DNA of 15,473 nucleotides from Zygnema cylindricum (GCA_037447655.1 JBBHKE010001576.1:312001-327473), one strand, 5' to 3'; shown: positions 1 to 8,727, numbered from the stretch's first letter. The notes: generated by a model not told the origin, from the sequence alone. Translations and numbers: made by a program.

Positions 1-299
1 TTATCACAATGAACTGTGAATTCTTTATTATGCAAATAGCAACGCCATTTTGCCAATGCATGAGCAATTGCAAGTAATTATTTTTCCTATGCTGGATAGT
101 TTTTTTTAGCATCATTGAGTTTTCTGGACTCAAAAGCAATAAGATGAAAAAGTTTCTTGACTTTTTTACTTATCACTGCACTTAGACTTTTATTAGATGC
201 ATCGGTAGTGATCATAATTTCAAATTTCTCAACACGATTAGGATACACCAGTGTAGGGGCAGAGGTTAACTTCCCTTTTAGTTCCTTGAAAGCTCACTC
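1..299 (-). pseudogene. RNase H domain of Ty3/gypsy Pol, truncated by window edge and interrupted by stops
   Basis: RNase H removes the RNA strand of the RNA:DNA hybrid during reverse transcription. Just after the stop at 294-296, the minus-strand frame reads AFKELKGKLTSAPTLVYP, the usual RT-RNase H connection. It continues into FEIMITTDAS with the first catalytic Asp, then a conserved stretch ending YLHNKEFTVHCD with a later Asp near position 4. Two stops, at 87-89 (TAG) and 78-80 (TAA), fall in the conserved segment that normally reads roughly YPxHEKELLA, so at least one acidic residue of that motif is lost. The domain is in the same frame as the RT end at 297-518. Domain identity is secure; the copy is dead. 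Confidence 0.85.
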
Positions 300-1195
300 A
301 TGATCGGCTCCCCTCACAAACATCTTCTTCTCCTGAAGTAAATCCGTCAAAGTTGCAGCCATCATACTGAATTTCTTGATATTTTTTTTGTAATAAGTGG
401 CCAATCCCAAAAATGATCTAACTTCTGTGACATTAGTGGGTTGCTTCCAATTTTGGAATGCAGTAATTTTCGATGGATTTGTTTTAACACCTTCCCCACT
501 AACTATATGTCCCAACAATAATTGTTCACTTTTAAGAAAACTGGATTTATTTTTCTTTCCCTTAACTTTTACAATATTTTCCTTAAATCAATAACATATT
601 GTTCTTTAAATTCGTTGTAAATTAGAATATCATCTATAAACACCTGAACAAACTCATCTATATAATTTGAAAAGGTTTGGTTCATTAATCTTTGATGAGT
701 ATGCGGTGCATTTGTCAAACCAAAAGGCATCACTATCTATTCAAAATGACCGACTTTGGTTCTAAAAGCAGTTTTGTCAACATCTTCGGTTTTAATTGGC
801 ACCTGATTAAAGCCACTACGCAGATCAATCAATGAAAATAATTTAGACCTTTCAAAAGATATATCAAATCAGAAATCAAAGGTAACGAATACTTATGTTT
901 CACCGTAATCTTGTTCAGACTACGATAGTCAACACACATTCTCAACGTTCCGTCCTTCTTTTTGACAAAGAGAACTGGTGCTCCGTACGGTGATTTGCAG
1001 GGCTAAATATGTCTTTTCTCTAGAAGCTCTTTGATCTATTTCTTTAACTTCTCCTGCTCAAAGAAACTGTGCTTATAAATTCCTGTGACATAAGGATGTA
1101 CATCCAGGTTCAAGGTTAATAACATAATCCACATCTCGGGAAGGTGGCCTTCTGGAGGGTAAGTCACTTGGGAAAACATTTTGAAATTCAAAAAT
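294..1195 (-). pseudogene. Reverse transcriptase domain of Ty3/gypsy Pol
   Basis: This is the RNA-dependent DNA polymerase that copies the element. Visible from N to C are a linker containing FPSDLPSRRPPSRDVDY (about 1135-1185), [15 protein letters not shown] (about 955-1000), [12 protein letters not shown], and motif [14 protein letters not shown] with its catalytic Asp (about 800-842). These are followed by MPFGLTNAP (about 700-730), the catalytic box VFIDDILIY (about 615-645), and LLGHIVSGEG with SFLGLATYYKKNIKKFS of the thumb and connection. The catalytic aspartates are intact. Stops lie at 1036-1038, 1003-1005, 737-739, 569-571 and 294-296. Frameshifts lie near 1085-1095 and near 545-556, the second between the KIL and NKSSF segments. 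The stop before IVMPFG falls where a Trp is common in this family. The domain is well preserved in sequence but cannot be translated through. Confidence 0.9.
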
Positions 1196-1503
1196 CAAAT
1201 CTTTTAAAGCAGCATCAAATATATTAATGTCCGTTACAATTTTTTTTATTTTTTTTCAAGATTTTTAGTCGTGTCTGATTTAAGAAATAACATCATTTTT
1301 AGTGTTTCTTTCATCATCAACTGCCTCAGTAGTAATAACAACAAAGCATGATTTGTTTTATCTTTTAAATGCTTTTTAAATTGTTTAGCAAAAATCAAAC
1401 CTTCCACTCCCAATTTTGTTGTGTTATTTATATGATTCTTATACAACTTCTTCAAAGGTAATGCTTGCAACACCTTCCAACGGTTCGCAGACTTCACTCT
1501 CAA
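1195..1503 (-). pseudogene. Protease-RT linker region of Pol
   Basis: This stretch is open for 85 codons (1246-1503). It directly continues the end of the protease, sharing the frame that reads NPQINWEANTLRVKSANRWK. It is Lys- and Leu-rich and includes LIFAKQFKKHLKDK, a type of poorly conserved segment often found between protease and RT in plant Ty3/gypsy polyproteins. Below 1246 the frame is lost in an A/T-rich run (the T-tract at 1240-1257) before the RT lead-in becomes readable again near 1185. I recognise no enzymatic motif here, so it is annotated from its position between two identified Pol domains. Confidence 0.6.
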
Positions 1504-2014
1504 GGTGTTGGCTTCCCAATTAATTTGAGGGTTATGTTCTATTAACCAGGGGTTTCCTAGTTTTAGCTAATTATTATCCAAATTCATTATTTTACACATA
1601 ACTTTTTTTTTATGACACTTGATATCAACCTATATTGTGTCAGTTTGTAAATCTAATGTGGACTTATTACCATTTGCCACATGAACATGCAAAGGTATTT
1701 CCCTTATAGCTGTAGGAATTTTTATTTTCCTCTACAAACTTATGTGAAATAAAATTATGTCTAGCACATGAATCTACCCTAACTCCTCTCAGTGGTTTCC
1801 CTTCCACAAAAGACTCGAATCTGATCAAACTTTGTATGGTGTCCTCGTTATTTAACTGTCGTAATATAGGTCTGTTGTTAAGAGTTTCATCAGAAGGATT
1901 GTTCAAACTATGGAGTGTAGTTAGCATCATAATAAATTCAGCTATACTAGCATTTTTATTCATAAGCTTGCCCTCCAGAGTTAACTCCTTAACATCTGGA
2001 TCAGGTCGACTCAA
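1504..2014 (-). pseudogene. Retropepsin-type aspartic protease domain with altered active site
   Basis: The protease cleaves the Gag-Pol polyprotein. The minus-strand frame reads SLIRFESFVEGKPLRGVRVD and continues with SCARHNFISHKFVEEN. Plant Ty3/gypsy proteases usually carry DSGA/DSGST followed by HNFIS at this place, so the Gly of the catalytic D(S/T)G triad is Cys here (codon TGT, one transversion from GGT). A frameshift near 1715-1725 moves the reading to IPLHVHVANGNKSTLDLQTD, resembling the flap and core, and then to LGNPWLIEHNPQINW, which matches the conserved C-terminal ILGxxWL region. Stops interrupt at 1630-1632 and 1567-1569. The order before the linker and RT supports the assignment. 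The upstream part (about 1850-2014) is non-conserved spacer between Gag and protease. Confidence 0.8.
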
Positions 2015-2065
2015 CTGAGGACTTTCAGCTAGTCCTTTCCGTTTCCCACCTCGTGGGCTTCCTGT

Positions 2066-2420
2066 TCAACTAGGAATAATGCAATATCTTTCTGAAAGAC
2101 CTTCATTGACATCAATTGTTTTAAGAGATCCGTTATCTGTACAGTTTTTATCGTAATGATTTGGACCTCCGTATTTAAAATAATTGACTTTCTTCTTCGG
2201 TTTTGTGCACATTCTGCTCAAATGTTTTTCCTCTCCACAGTTATAACAGTTCATCTATTTCAATTGTGCACACTCAAATGCCCTATGACCCTTTTTCTGA
2301 CATTTAGTGCATGTCGGTATGTAAGATTAGGTTTTTGAGTTTTAATGTTTAGTTTATGACTCTTTATGTATCCTCCTCTATTGTTAAATTTGTTTTTGTT
2401 GTTCCTTAGTCTAAAATAGA
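2066..2420 (-). pseudogene. Gag nucleocapsid: basic linker plus three CCHC zinc knuckles, third one degenerate
   Basis: Nucleocapsid knuckles bind and package the element RNA. On the minus strand a basic, Asn-rich stretch (NNKNKFNNRGG, about 2375-2410) shifts frame near 2330 into a first knuckle, CTKCQKKGHRAFEC, spacing C-x2-C-x4-H-x4-C (about 2275-2315). After a stop comes CYNCGEEKHLSRMC, again a perfect CCHC (about 2210-2250). A third unit, YFKYGGPNHYDKNC (about 2155-2195), keeps His and the last Cys but has Tyr at the first two positions, encoded TAT and TAC where Cys would be TGT and TGC. Both are single G-to-A transitions. Multiple knuckles occur in some plant Ty3/gypsy Gag proteins. The identification is firm; the protein is broken. 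Confidence 0.85.
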
Positions 2421-2720
2421 CTGCGGAAAACACCCAAACTATTGCATCCCCAACAATGAGTAATACAGTTCACCATAAATAATAGCATTCACTCCTTACA
2501 TGTACTTATTAATCTTGTGACACATCAAAAACTACACCTTATGATTTACGTAAGAATGATCTCAACACACATAAATGAATACATAACACACGAATCAAAT
2601 ACACAAAGCACTAAACAATTTCAATTCACATGATATCTTTGAAAAACTCTTATGTTACCTCAAGGCAACAAAGCAACACTATCAACCATGTTTCTTATCG
2701 ACGTTTCCTACACTCGACAA

Positions 2721-2764
2721 CTTTAAATAACTACATCTAAGGCTTTAAATAACTACATCTAAGG
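2721..2764. repeat. Perfect 22-bp tandem duplication
   Basis: The 22-bp unit starting CTTTAAATAACTACATCTAA occurs twice back to back (2721-2742 and 2743-2764) with no mismatch. Perfect identity in otherwise decayed sequence means the duplication is recent compared with the stops and frameshifts around it. Replication slippage is enough to explain it. Confidence 0.9.
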
Positions 2765-3264
2765 TTCCTACTTTTCTTAACACATTGATATTCGTTCTAC
2801 AAGGCTCTCATGAATATATACAATTGTGAGCCACCTACATCTGACAAAACAACAAAAGAAATTAATGCGCATGTCTACTAATAAGTTAATTGGCACCCCC
2901 ACAGTGATTATCCATAAAACAAGTGTTAACCAAGTTGTTTCCTCACACTACTCGAGGTCAACACTAAAACTACTCAAAGCCAACACGAATTTGTTTGTAT
3001 GTGCAAAAACGCCTGTTAAATTAATTAGCATCAGACGATCTGCTTACGCCGTATAGTAACTCATTGTCGCGGATAGTCTATTGTAATACTTGCCGATTGT
3101 CCTCACGCTACATAACTAAAGCAGGTACCGCTATCGACCGTAAAGAATCTTTTATATCGGATTTGCTTTGACAAATTGATCCATTGTGTACTTCTCAAGT
3201 TTTGTATTGTCGCATTAAATGTCGCGACACTCTTTGTATAAGATTGCGTCGTATGTCCACATCC

Positions 3265-3281
3265 GGATCGCTTCGCGATCC
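3265..3281. repeat. Short perfect inverted repeat (7-bp arms, 3-nt loop)
   Basis: GGATCGC, a TTC loop, then GCGATCC form a perfect hairpin inside the protein-like remnant. On the minus strand it falls in the reading EDREAIR, so it may be coincidental codon structure. No function is claimed. Confidence 0.5.
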
Positions 3282-3649
3282 TCCAAGTAAGTTCGTACCA
3301 AATCATATAAACCATCACTGACCAAATACTCTCTTAATTTGCGTACATCCTGTAGTGTATTTATGGCTACACTAAAATCTTTATGTACGAAACTAAGTCT
3401 TCAAAAGCATTAGTTTCCTGCATTAACACTTTGTCCACCTCTCTCATTTCCCTTAAAAATATTCTACCTATTCACCAGGCCCGCATTCAAACCCTCTTCC
3501 ACAAATTCCTCATCACCCCACTCTGATGCTTCATTGAAATTACCCTTGAGTGATCGAGTTTCTCGATTATACCCCTACTGGTCCTCTAATTCAAATGTTT
3601 TATCCTGTAACTCTTTCAAATTATTGATTTTTTTATGTCGGTTTTGTTT

Positions 3650-4336
3650 TTAGTATAGGATTCATATAGCTCAAAAATGTAACAAAGCCATCTCATCAGT
3701 CAAACCTATGACATGAATGCTAGATGAGTCAAATTCCACAATTTAATCCTTCACAGATCTAATATGTTTACAGTTCTACCACTTTTCTTCCATCCTGGAT
3801 TTGTAAGTGACAGACAAAAAACGCGATTTCATCGCAGTTTTAAAAGCTTCCCAATCAACATTATCAGGAATCAAATTAGACTTCCTCTGAGGGTAATACC
3901 AAATCTGAGCATCACCTTTCAGACAGCTAACAACAAAATAAGTGTAATCATCACGATCACAATTTGTAGATTCCAAATAATACTCCATATGAAAAATCCA
4001 AGCATCCAACTCATCAATCTTCCTCCCATCAAAGGATGGTGCTTCACTGATAGACAATTTCAGATCTCTTATCTTCTTAGGTCTATCGTGATCACCTTCC
4101 CTAAAACTGGCATTTTTTCTACTACTCTCACCCTTTTAGTCATTAACATCATTTCTGGAGTGAATTAGATTAATTAGTTCATCCAATTTCTGATTTGAAA
4201 CATTCCCATTTTCCTTAAAATCCTTCAATTCACTCTTCAATTCAGAAATTGTTTCATCTACAGCAACAGCATGACTATTAAATATTTTGACCAATTTCAC
4301 ACTACGCTTCTTCAACACATTCTAGGCATTCTCCAT
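3650..4336 (-). pseudogene. Gag N-terminus and capsid (retrotransposon gag) domain
   Basis: Gag forms the virus-like particle that houses reverse transcription. The likely start is the ATG at 4334-4336, but a TAG follows after three codons (4322-4324). A helical, charged N-terminal part (DETISELKSELKDF, about 4200-4265) then ends at a TAA at 4136-4138. The same frame continues with KIRDLKLSISEAPSFDG and the capsid hallmarks: AWIFHMEYYLESTNC, then FVVSCLKGDAQIWYY, then VDWEAFKTAMKSRF. These match the W-x-x-x-x-E-x-Y, LKGxAxxWY and W-x-x-F patterns of plant gag domains. After a stop at 3776-3778, the weaker text IHVIGLTDEMALLHF fits the following helices. Identity is strong, with one frame across most of the region and only point stops. 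Confidence 0.85.
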
Positions 4337-6156
4337 TTCACGTTTCCATGTAGAATTTGAAATTATCACACAATGAAATCAAGCAAAAAGAAAGGTAGAG
4401 TGTAATTATCCAAAAGAGTTTGCAGCAGATTTGAACTCCTCAGATTTCTTCAATCCAAGACTTTCTTTCTTTAACAAATCCTTTGAAAGCTATCAAAATC
4501 TGATAAATCAAATAAACATTAAAAGCAACTCACTGATAATTCAATTTTCCCAAACATTGAAACAGAAAGGTAAAAAGTCTCCCCACAAATTTTCGGCAAA
4601 GGTGAAGCTCTCAAAGGTAAAATTCAACCACAAATATGCAACAACAAAAAAAAAAGCAATCAAATGTAACAATTTAGGGTGTGACAAGTTTTAAGTCATT
4701 TTTGGACTCTTTTGCTCTTGAAGAAGCAAAAGTGCTCCACTTTTCTTCTCCTCCTTTAGCAAATTTCCCATTTCCCACTACATCAAGATCTTTTACTCTA
4801 TAATCCTCACATCCTCACCCTTCAAGGCTTCAAGCCCTCCCTTTACACATGAATCATCACTAGGAGAAAGCAAGTTTGTTTGGCCTCTATGTAATGGGAG
4901 TGAGCTTTGTTGTTCATAGCCATTTTGAGCCATGAATGTACCCTTGGAAGCACCACAGACTACCCCAAAACAGCCTCCTTTGATTCCACTCAGAATTCTA
5001 CAGGATAACCAAAACAAGATGAAACTACTCAACCAGATAGTTCCTAGGCCACTAAGTATTCCCACCAATTTTCATATAACAACACCAAACCGAATAATGA
5101 CAACACTCAGTCAAAGTTGCAGAAAAACAGCCTGCCAGAACTTTGATAATTCTGACCAACTTCACAATGAAGCCCCAATCAAATCAGACACTCAATAGGT
5201 CTGCAAATTTGCTACAATAAATTTCAGATAATTCTGCCAATAGAACTGAGAGCAATTCTCAGATGAAAATACCAAAAATGACCTATAACAAATTTTAGTC
5301 CAACAGTTCCTAAGTCCAAAAATGACTAAGTCCTACATATACAAAGTGAACCTACAGCTGATCTACACCGTACCACAACTAACGTGGTGTGTCGGTACAC
5401 TAAACATTAATCAAACTAAACCCCGCCATCTACCGTACAAGTATTTACATCAATCCTTAACCCTAGCCGCTGCTAATGACGGTTTGGTCAATATTTCTCT
5501 TCCTAAAATGACAGCGAACTCCGTCCGCCGTCAGCGTATTCATTCATCACCGAAGATGAACCACCATGTGTAAATCTGGTCCCTCAAGTAAATATGCACT
5601 TTGTCAACAAACTCAACCAAACCCGGCTTCCTCCGCGACCGACACGGTACATAGAGTACAAAATCAGAACTCCCTTTGAGTTACGTACCACACCACATCT
5701 TGTCATAGCTGCCAGACACAAAAATGGCTAAATCTAGACTCTCTTTCTCACACACGAGATATAGAGAGGACTAAAGGTTTCCAAAACCAACATTATTACT
5801 CCCCCAATCCACAAATCTATTGGAACCTCCACAGTAAATTCAAATAGCATACGCATTAAACTCGCGTCTTGTACTCACGAACCATTGTGTACAAATGAAA
5901 CTACACACACACGCACGAAACTATCTTTTCAAACCAACAAGCTTTAGCGATGGCTAAACTGCCCACCCCGCCTGAGTGTTGAGGACCTAAGCACGCCCCA
6001 CATCTAACTTGCGGCCGCTGGCAGTGTGGTCACTTAGTTTCCCTCCAATCCCCTACCACTTCACATTGTGGTTTCACGGACACAGGTCCGAGCACCCTCA
6101 CTGGTCACGACAGTCAATTTTCGGGTGAGCAAGCTTCTCCATGTTTTCTAACCAAA
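4337..6156 (-). other. Long untranslated leader between PBS and gag
   Basis: About 1.8 kb lies between the primer binding site and the gag start. Several open stretches of 70-90 codons occur on both strands (for example 4793-5068 minus and 4932-5198 plus), but none shows a recognisable domain or a composition different from the flanks. The part next to the PBS (about 5940-6156) is more GC-rich and conserved-looking, with a short CGGAC/GTCCG hairpin near 6076-6089. That would fit packaging or dimerisation structure in the leader RNA, but this is only inference. Parts may be later insertions; I see no LTR or TIR boundaries that prove it. Confidence 0.4.
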
Positions 6157-6168
6157 GCTTTGATACCA
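6157..6168 (-). promoter_or_regulatory. Primer binding site for initiator tRNA-Met
   Basis: Read on the minus strand the site is TGGTATCAAAGC, matching the common plant retrotransposon PBS TGGTATCAGAGC at 11 of 12 positions. That sequence pairs with the 3' end of initiator tRNA-Met and primes minus-strand DNA synthesis. It lies two bases from a CA end, in the orientation expected for a minus-strand element, and agrees with the gag-pol direction. Confidence 0.8.
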
Positions 6169-6459
6169 TATGAAATAGGATCTCCTACCTCTCAGAAAAT
6201 CCCATTACTACAACCAATTTCAACCACACATTCCACACATTGGAAAACCACACATTCACATTGGGAAGCACTCACATAAAGAAATAAACTTTAAATTAGA
6301 AGAAGCTTTTGTCCACATAACATTAGCTTGGTTTGTAAGAGATTTCAGTGCAAAAATGCCATTGCTCCAATTTGGTATTCTTCGCTCAGGACCAAGATCA
6401 GTCAGAATTTCCACAAACTTTTCCAAAGGAAAAGATGTATACTCTCCCCTTAGACTTCA

Positions 6460-6469
6460 CTATTTATCC
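6460..6469 (-). promoter_or_regulatory. TATA-like motif in candidate LTR
   Basis: The minus strand reads GGATAAATAG, a reasonable plant TATA box about 290 bp before the PBS edge of the LTR. This is where an LTR promoter would be expected to start the retrotransposon transcript. It is supported only by motif and position. Confidence 0.35.
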
Positions 6470-6502
6470 ATCATCGTCTTGGACTCGCTAGGTCAGAGTC
6501 AA

Positions 6503-6530
6503 CACTCCGTTGAATACACTCCGTTGAATA
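6503..6530. repeat. Perfect 14-bp tandem duplication in candidate LTR
   Basis: CACTCCGTTGAATA is present twice in direct succession (6503-6516 and 6517-6530). On the minus strand it lies upstream of the TATA-like motif, a position where short duplicated elements in plant LTRs sometimes act as enhancers. Only the duplication itself is seen. Confidence 0.85.
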
Positions 6531-6644
6531 GGTTTTACCTGGGCCAATCATTGATTAGCAAAGATTGAGACTGGCCAATGCAAAAATGTGCGAAATCTCT
6601 TACTAACTACGTAGCATTTCTAACCAATCAAACGCTACGTTTCA

Positions 6645-7169
6645 CTACGTGACATTTGCGTGCAAAAGTGCGTGCCAAACGAAACGCGATTTCGCACGAA
6701 CGTGTGTCGCAAATTTCGCACGCGAAACTTTATATGAAATTCCATAAAGTGAAAGTGACGTTTCGTACTTAAAATTGTACGAAACGAACCATACTATGTA
6801 CCAAACTAAATATTGATTTCGTTTGGTACTTTATAAACGTACGCTTTAAATTCCGCGGCTAGTTTGACCCTTAACTCGTAACAATGAACACCCATTCGTT
6901 ATTTTGACCACGCGTTGTCGCCTAAATACACTAATCACTATATCTTTTGAAATACAACTCCAAATCGTGTGATTTTTTCGCGGACGTCTATCAAAATCAA
7001 AAATCTATATTCTTAACATTTTAAATACCCATTTACGAACAATTTTTATCCACTATTAGTGTTAAAAAAACCATGCCGATACAAAACACTACAAAAAATG
7101 ATTGATTATCGCTACTCACTTAATAGGGAGCTCCATGCGCGAGGTGGAGGTTTCCTTCGGTGTGAACCA
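6645..7169. other. AT-rich spacer without recognisable gene
   Basis: No coding feature is supported. The first 100 bases are rich in TTTCG/CGAAA words. A 10-bp perfect inverted repeat, GTGCGAAATC at 6588-6597 and GATTTCGCAC at 6688-6697, spans the outer LTR edge. The words CACTATTAGTGTTA at 7051-7064 resemble the ends of the TIR elements further right but have no partner, so they may be a broken copy. Confidence 0.5.
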
Positions 7170-7171
7170 TA

Positions 7172-7362
7172 CACCGTGAATCACTATTAGCGTAATGAAA
7201 CAATTAGCGTTATTTACGCTATTTGGGAATTTGGGGGTTTTGAAGGAAATCATTTACTCTTATTTGTTTTTTAAACGGTTTTTATTAATTCTATTTGAGT
7301 ATTTTGGTAAAAAAACGGGGTACCGCAATTAGAGTCATTGACGCTAATAGCGATTCACGGCG
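7172..7362. mobile_element. Small TA-flanked TIR element (MITE), 191 bp
   Basis: The left end CACCGTGAATCACTATTAG (7172-7190) is matched in reverse complement by the right end CGCCGTGAATCGCTATTAG. The inverted match continues, with small differences, for about 45 bp in all. The dinucleotide TA flanks both ends (7170-7171 and 7363-7364), the target duplication used by Tc1/mariner-type transposons. No transposase can be encoded in 191 bp, so it is non-autonomous. Its terminal 25-30 bases resemble those of the two elements at 8758 and 9328, but the interior differs. Confidence 0.75.
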
Positions 7363-7490
7363 TAGTTGTCCAATTCGTACGGATTTGGACTTTTTTCCGA
7401 ATACTATGCAGTATTCTCTTGTTTCGTAAATTTTGTAAATTTCGTGAGTTCAAAATGTACGGAATATTGTACGGACATTAAAAAAAGATG

Positions 7491-7741
7491 TTGCTTCATT
7501 TGCGCGCGCATATTTTTATCTGTCCTCCAATCCGTCTTCAAACGGAAGCTGCCATTGGAGACGCCGTAAATTCCGCCGCTCGCCGCTAATGTAGTTGGTT
7601 ACACTTTTCAGTTTTGCACTTTTGCTTCATTTGCGCGCGCGTATTTTTATATGTCCTCCAATCCACCTTCAGACGGAAGTCGCCGTTGGAGACGCCATAA
7701 ATTCCGCCGCTCGCCGCTAGTTCGTTGCAATTTTCAGTTTT
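7491..7741. repeat. 131-bp tandem duplication, about two copies
   Basis: Copy one (7491-7615) and copy two (7622-7741) both begin TTGCTTCATTTGCGCGCGC. Both continue through a TATTTTTAT, CCTCCAATCC, ACGGAAG, TTGGAGACGCC and TTCCGCCGCTCGCCGCTA series and end in TTTTCAGTTTT, offset by 131 bases. They differ at a modest number of positions, so the duplication is not brand new. Each copy holds a hairpin with arms like CTCCAAT and ATTGGAG around an inner CCGT/ACGG pair. No open reading frame of note crosses both copies. Confidence 0.85.
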
Positions 7742-8727
7742 TTAGGGTATTGAATATTTAAAATTTTTGAAATTTTAAAGTAAAAATAAGGTACGAATTT
7801 TAAAAATTATGAAATCGTTAGTAATCGTCAGTTTAATATGTGCGTGTTATGCGCATAGGACATCTATGGTGTAAACTTAGGGTGCGTCTCTATGTACTTC
7901 AAACTTAGAGATTTTTTTTTGTTTTTTAGCGCAGATCCGGCGGACCCGGATTTCGGGTGTCCCTATGTGTACCAAACGAAATTGTCACTTAGGGCGTGAC
8001 GATTGTACACGTCGACAATGCCCGTGACGGCTGTCAACGTCTACAATCTGTGATGACCCACGTCATTTTTCGTAACTGCTTGTAACGTCGCGTGATTTTT
8101 CGTGACATTGTAGACCTACCGCCCTCCAGCCTGTGCCGTTTCACGGTTGAAGAAGATGCGTTTTGACTTTGCGTCTATTGTCGGCTCGACGTGAAATGGC
8201 ATCGGAACCTTGAGACCCCTGCAAAAAAAAAATCCGTACCGGATGGAAACGGACAAAACAAAACAAACTGTGTACTTCTCTTTGTCGTATTAAACAAAAA
8301 CGGATAAAACATAGCGAATCGTGTACACTTCCACGTCGCTTGAAATCGTTTGAATTTTTTGAACAAAAAATTACACTTGCGAATACGTGTTACTATTTGT
8401 TTATAGAAATCCTCTAATTTTAAAACACATCGGCCCTGTATTTTAAAGATATGGTTGAAGATGACGTTTTTTGTCGTCGAAGTGGGTCGAAGGACACAAA
8501 ACGACAAGATGTAGTACATTTTAAATTCGATGATGACGCAAAATGTACTTTTTTTTTTTTCTATTTTAATGTACGGTTGAAACTTACGCGGTACGGCTCT
8601 AAGTTTTACAGTAAAACGACAGAAAAAAACCTTTACTTAAGCACACAGAGACGCACCCTTACCTCTGTATATTTCTGTACGGAATGCTTTTGCGAAATTT
8701 GTACATTATATAGGCATTGTACTTCAA
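7742..8727. other. AT-rich spacer with scattered inverted repeats, no supported gene
   Basis: Open stretches exist on both strands (8175-8519 minus, 8451-8732 plus), but they overlap each other, carry homopolymer-driven Phe/Lys runs and show no domain. A perfect 9-bp inverted repeat, GTCTACAAT at 8039-8047 and ATTGTAGAC at 8107-8115, encloses two near-repeats of a CGTGATTTTTCGTGAC-like word. That could be another decayed hairpin element. Nothing else is recognised. Confidence 0.5.

Larger units (their letters stand above)
2420..3640 (-). other. Non-Gag stretch inside gag, with an unrecognised protein-like remnant
   Basis: The distance from the capsid end (about 3650) to the basic linker before the knuckles (about 2420) is about 1.2 kb, several times what the capsid-knuckle spacer of a Ty3/gypsy Gag normally needs. 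The part at 3170-3600 reads on the minus strand as broken but protein-like pieces. One contains GNFNEASEWGDEEFVEEG (about 3480-3560). One contains EVDKVLMQETNAFEDLVSY (about 3380-3445). One contains TLQDVRKLREYLVSDGLYDL (about 3290-3350) and runs on to about 3210. They are separated by two frameshifts and stops. I do not recognise the protein and see no retroelement motif in it. The lower half (2420-3170) is AT-rich with no readable protein. It may be a captured or inserted sequence, or highly diverged Gag. The terminal boundaries are estimates. Confidence 0.4.
1..6644 (-). mobile_element. Decayed Ty3/gypsy-type LTR retrotransposon, 5' part only
   Basis: Read on the minus strand, the parts run from high to low coordinate in the order LTR candidate, tRNA-Met-type PBS, leader, Gag capsid, CCHC knuckles, aspartic protease, reverse transcriptase and RNase H. 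That is the gag-PR-RT-RH order of Ty3/gypsy (Metaviridae) elements; copia elements put integrase before RT. The left window edge cuts the element inside RNase H, so integrase and the 3' LTR are not seen. In-frame stops occur throughout (for example 4322-4324, 4136-4138, 3776-3778, 1630-1632, 1003-1005, 737-739, 87-89) along with several frameshifts, so this copy cannot make its proteins. Many stops look like CAG to TAG or TGG to TAG changes, the transitions expected from deamination of methylated cytosine in plants. The right boundary and the 2420-3650 interior are the uncertain parts. Confidence 0.8.
6171..6644 (-). repeat. Candidate 5' LTR
   Basis: The inner edge is set by the PBS: the minus-strand LTR would end in TTTCA at 6171, two bases before the PBS. 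An outer edge at 6644 gives a TGAAA start, so the LTR would begin TG, end CA and carry a 5-bp terminal inverted repeat, about 474 bp long. A TATA-like motif lies within it. The partner LTR is outside the window, so neither the outer boundary nor the target-site duplication can be confirmed. An LTR next to the PBS is near certain; its length is not. Confidence 0.45.

Noticed and set aside
1-300. Integrase of the retroelement
   Set aside because: Looked for an HHCC or DDE signature; the window ends within RNase H, so integrase would lie outside.
3764-4168. 134-codon open stretch on the + strand
   Set aside because: It is the antisense shadow of the clearly recognisable Gag capsid domain.
4793-5198. 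Two overlapping 88-91-codon open stretches in the retroelement leader
   Set aside because: Opposite strands over the same bases, no recognised motif, no start context, and located in the untranslated leader.
6004-6020. GCGGCCGC (NotI site) considered as cloning-vector trace
   Set aside because: A single rare-cutter site in an otherwise continuous retroelement leader is expected occasionally; no vector sequence adjoins it.
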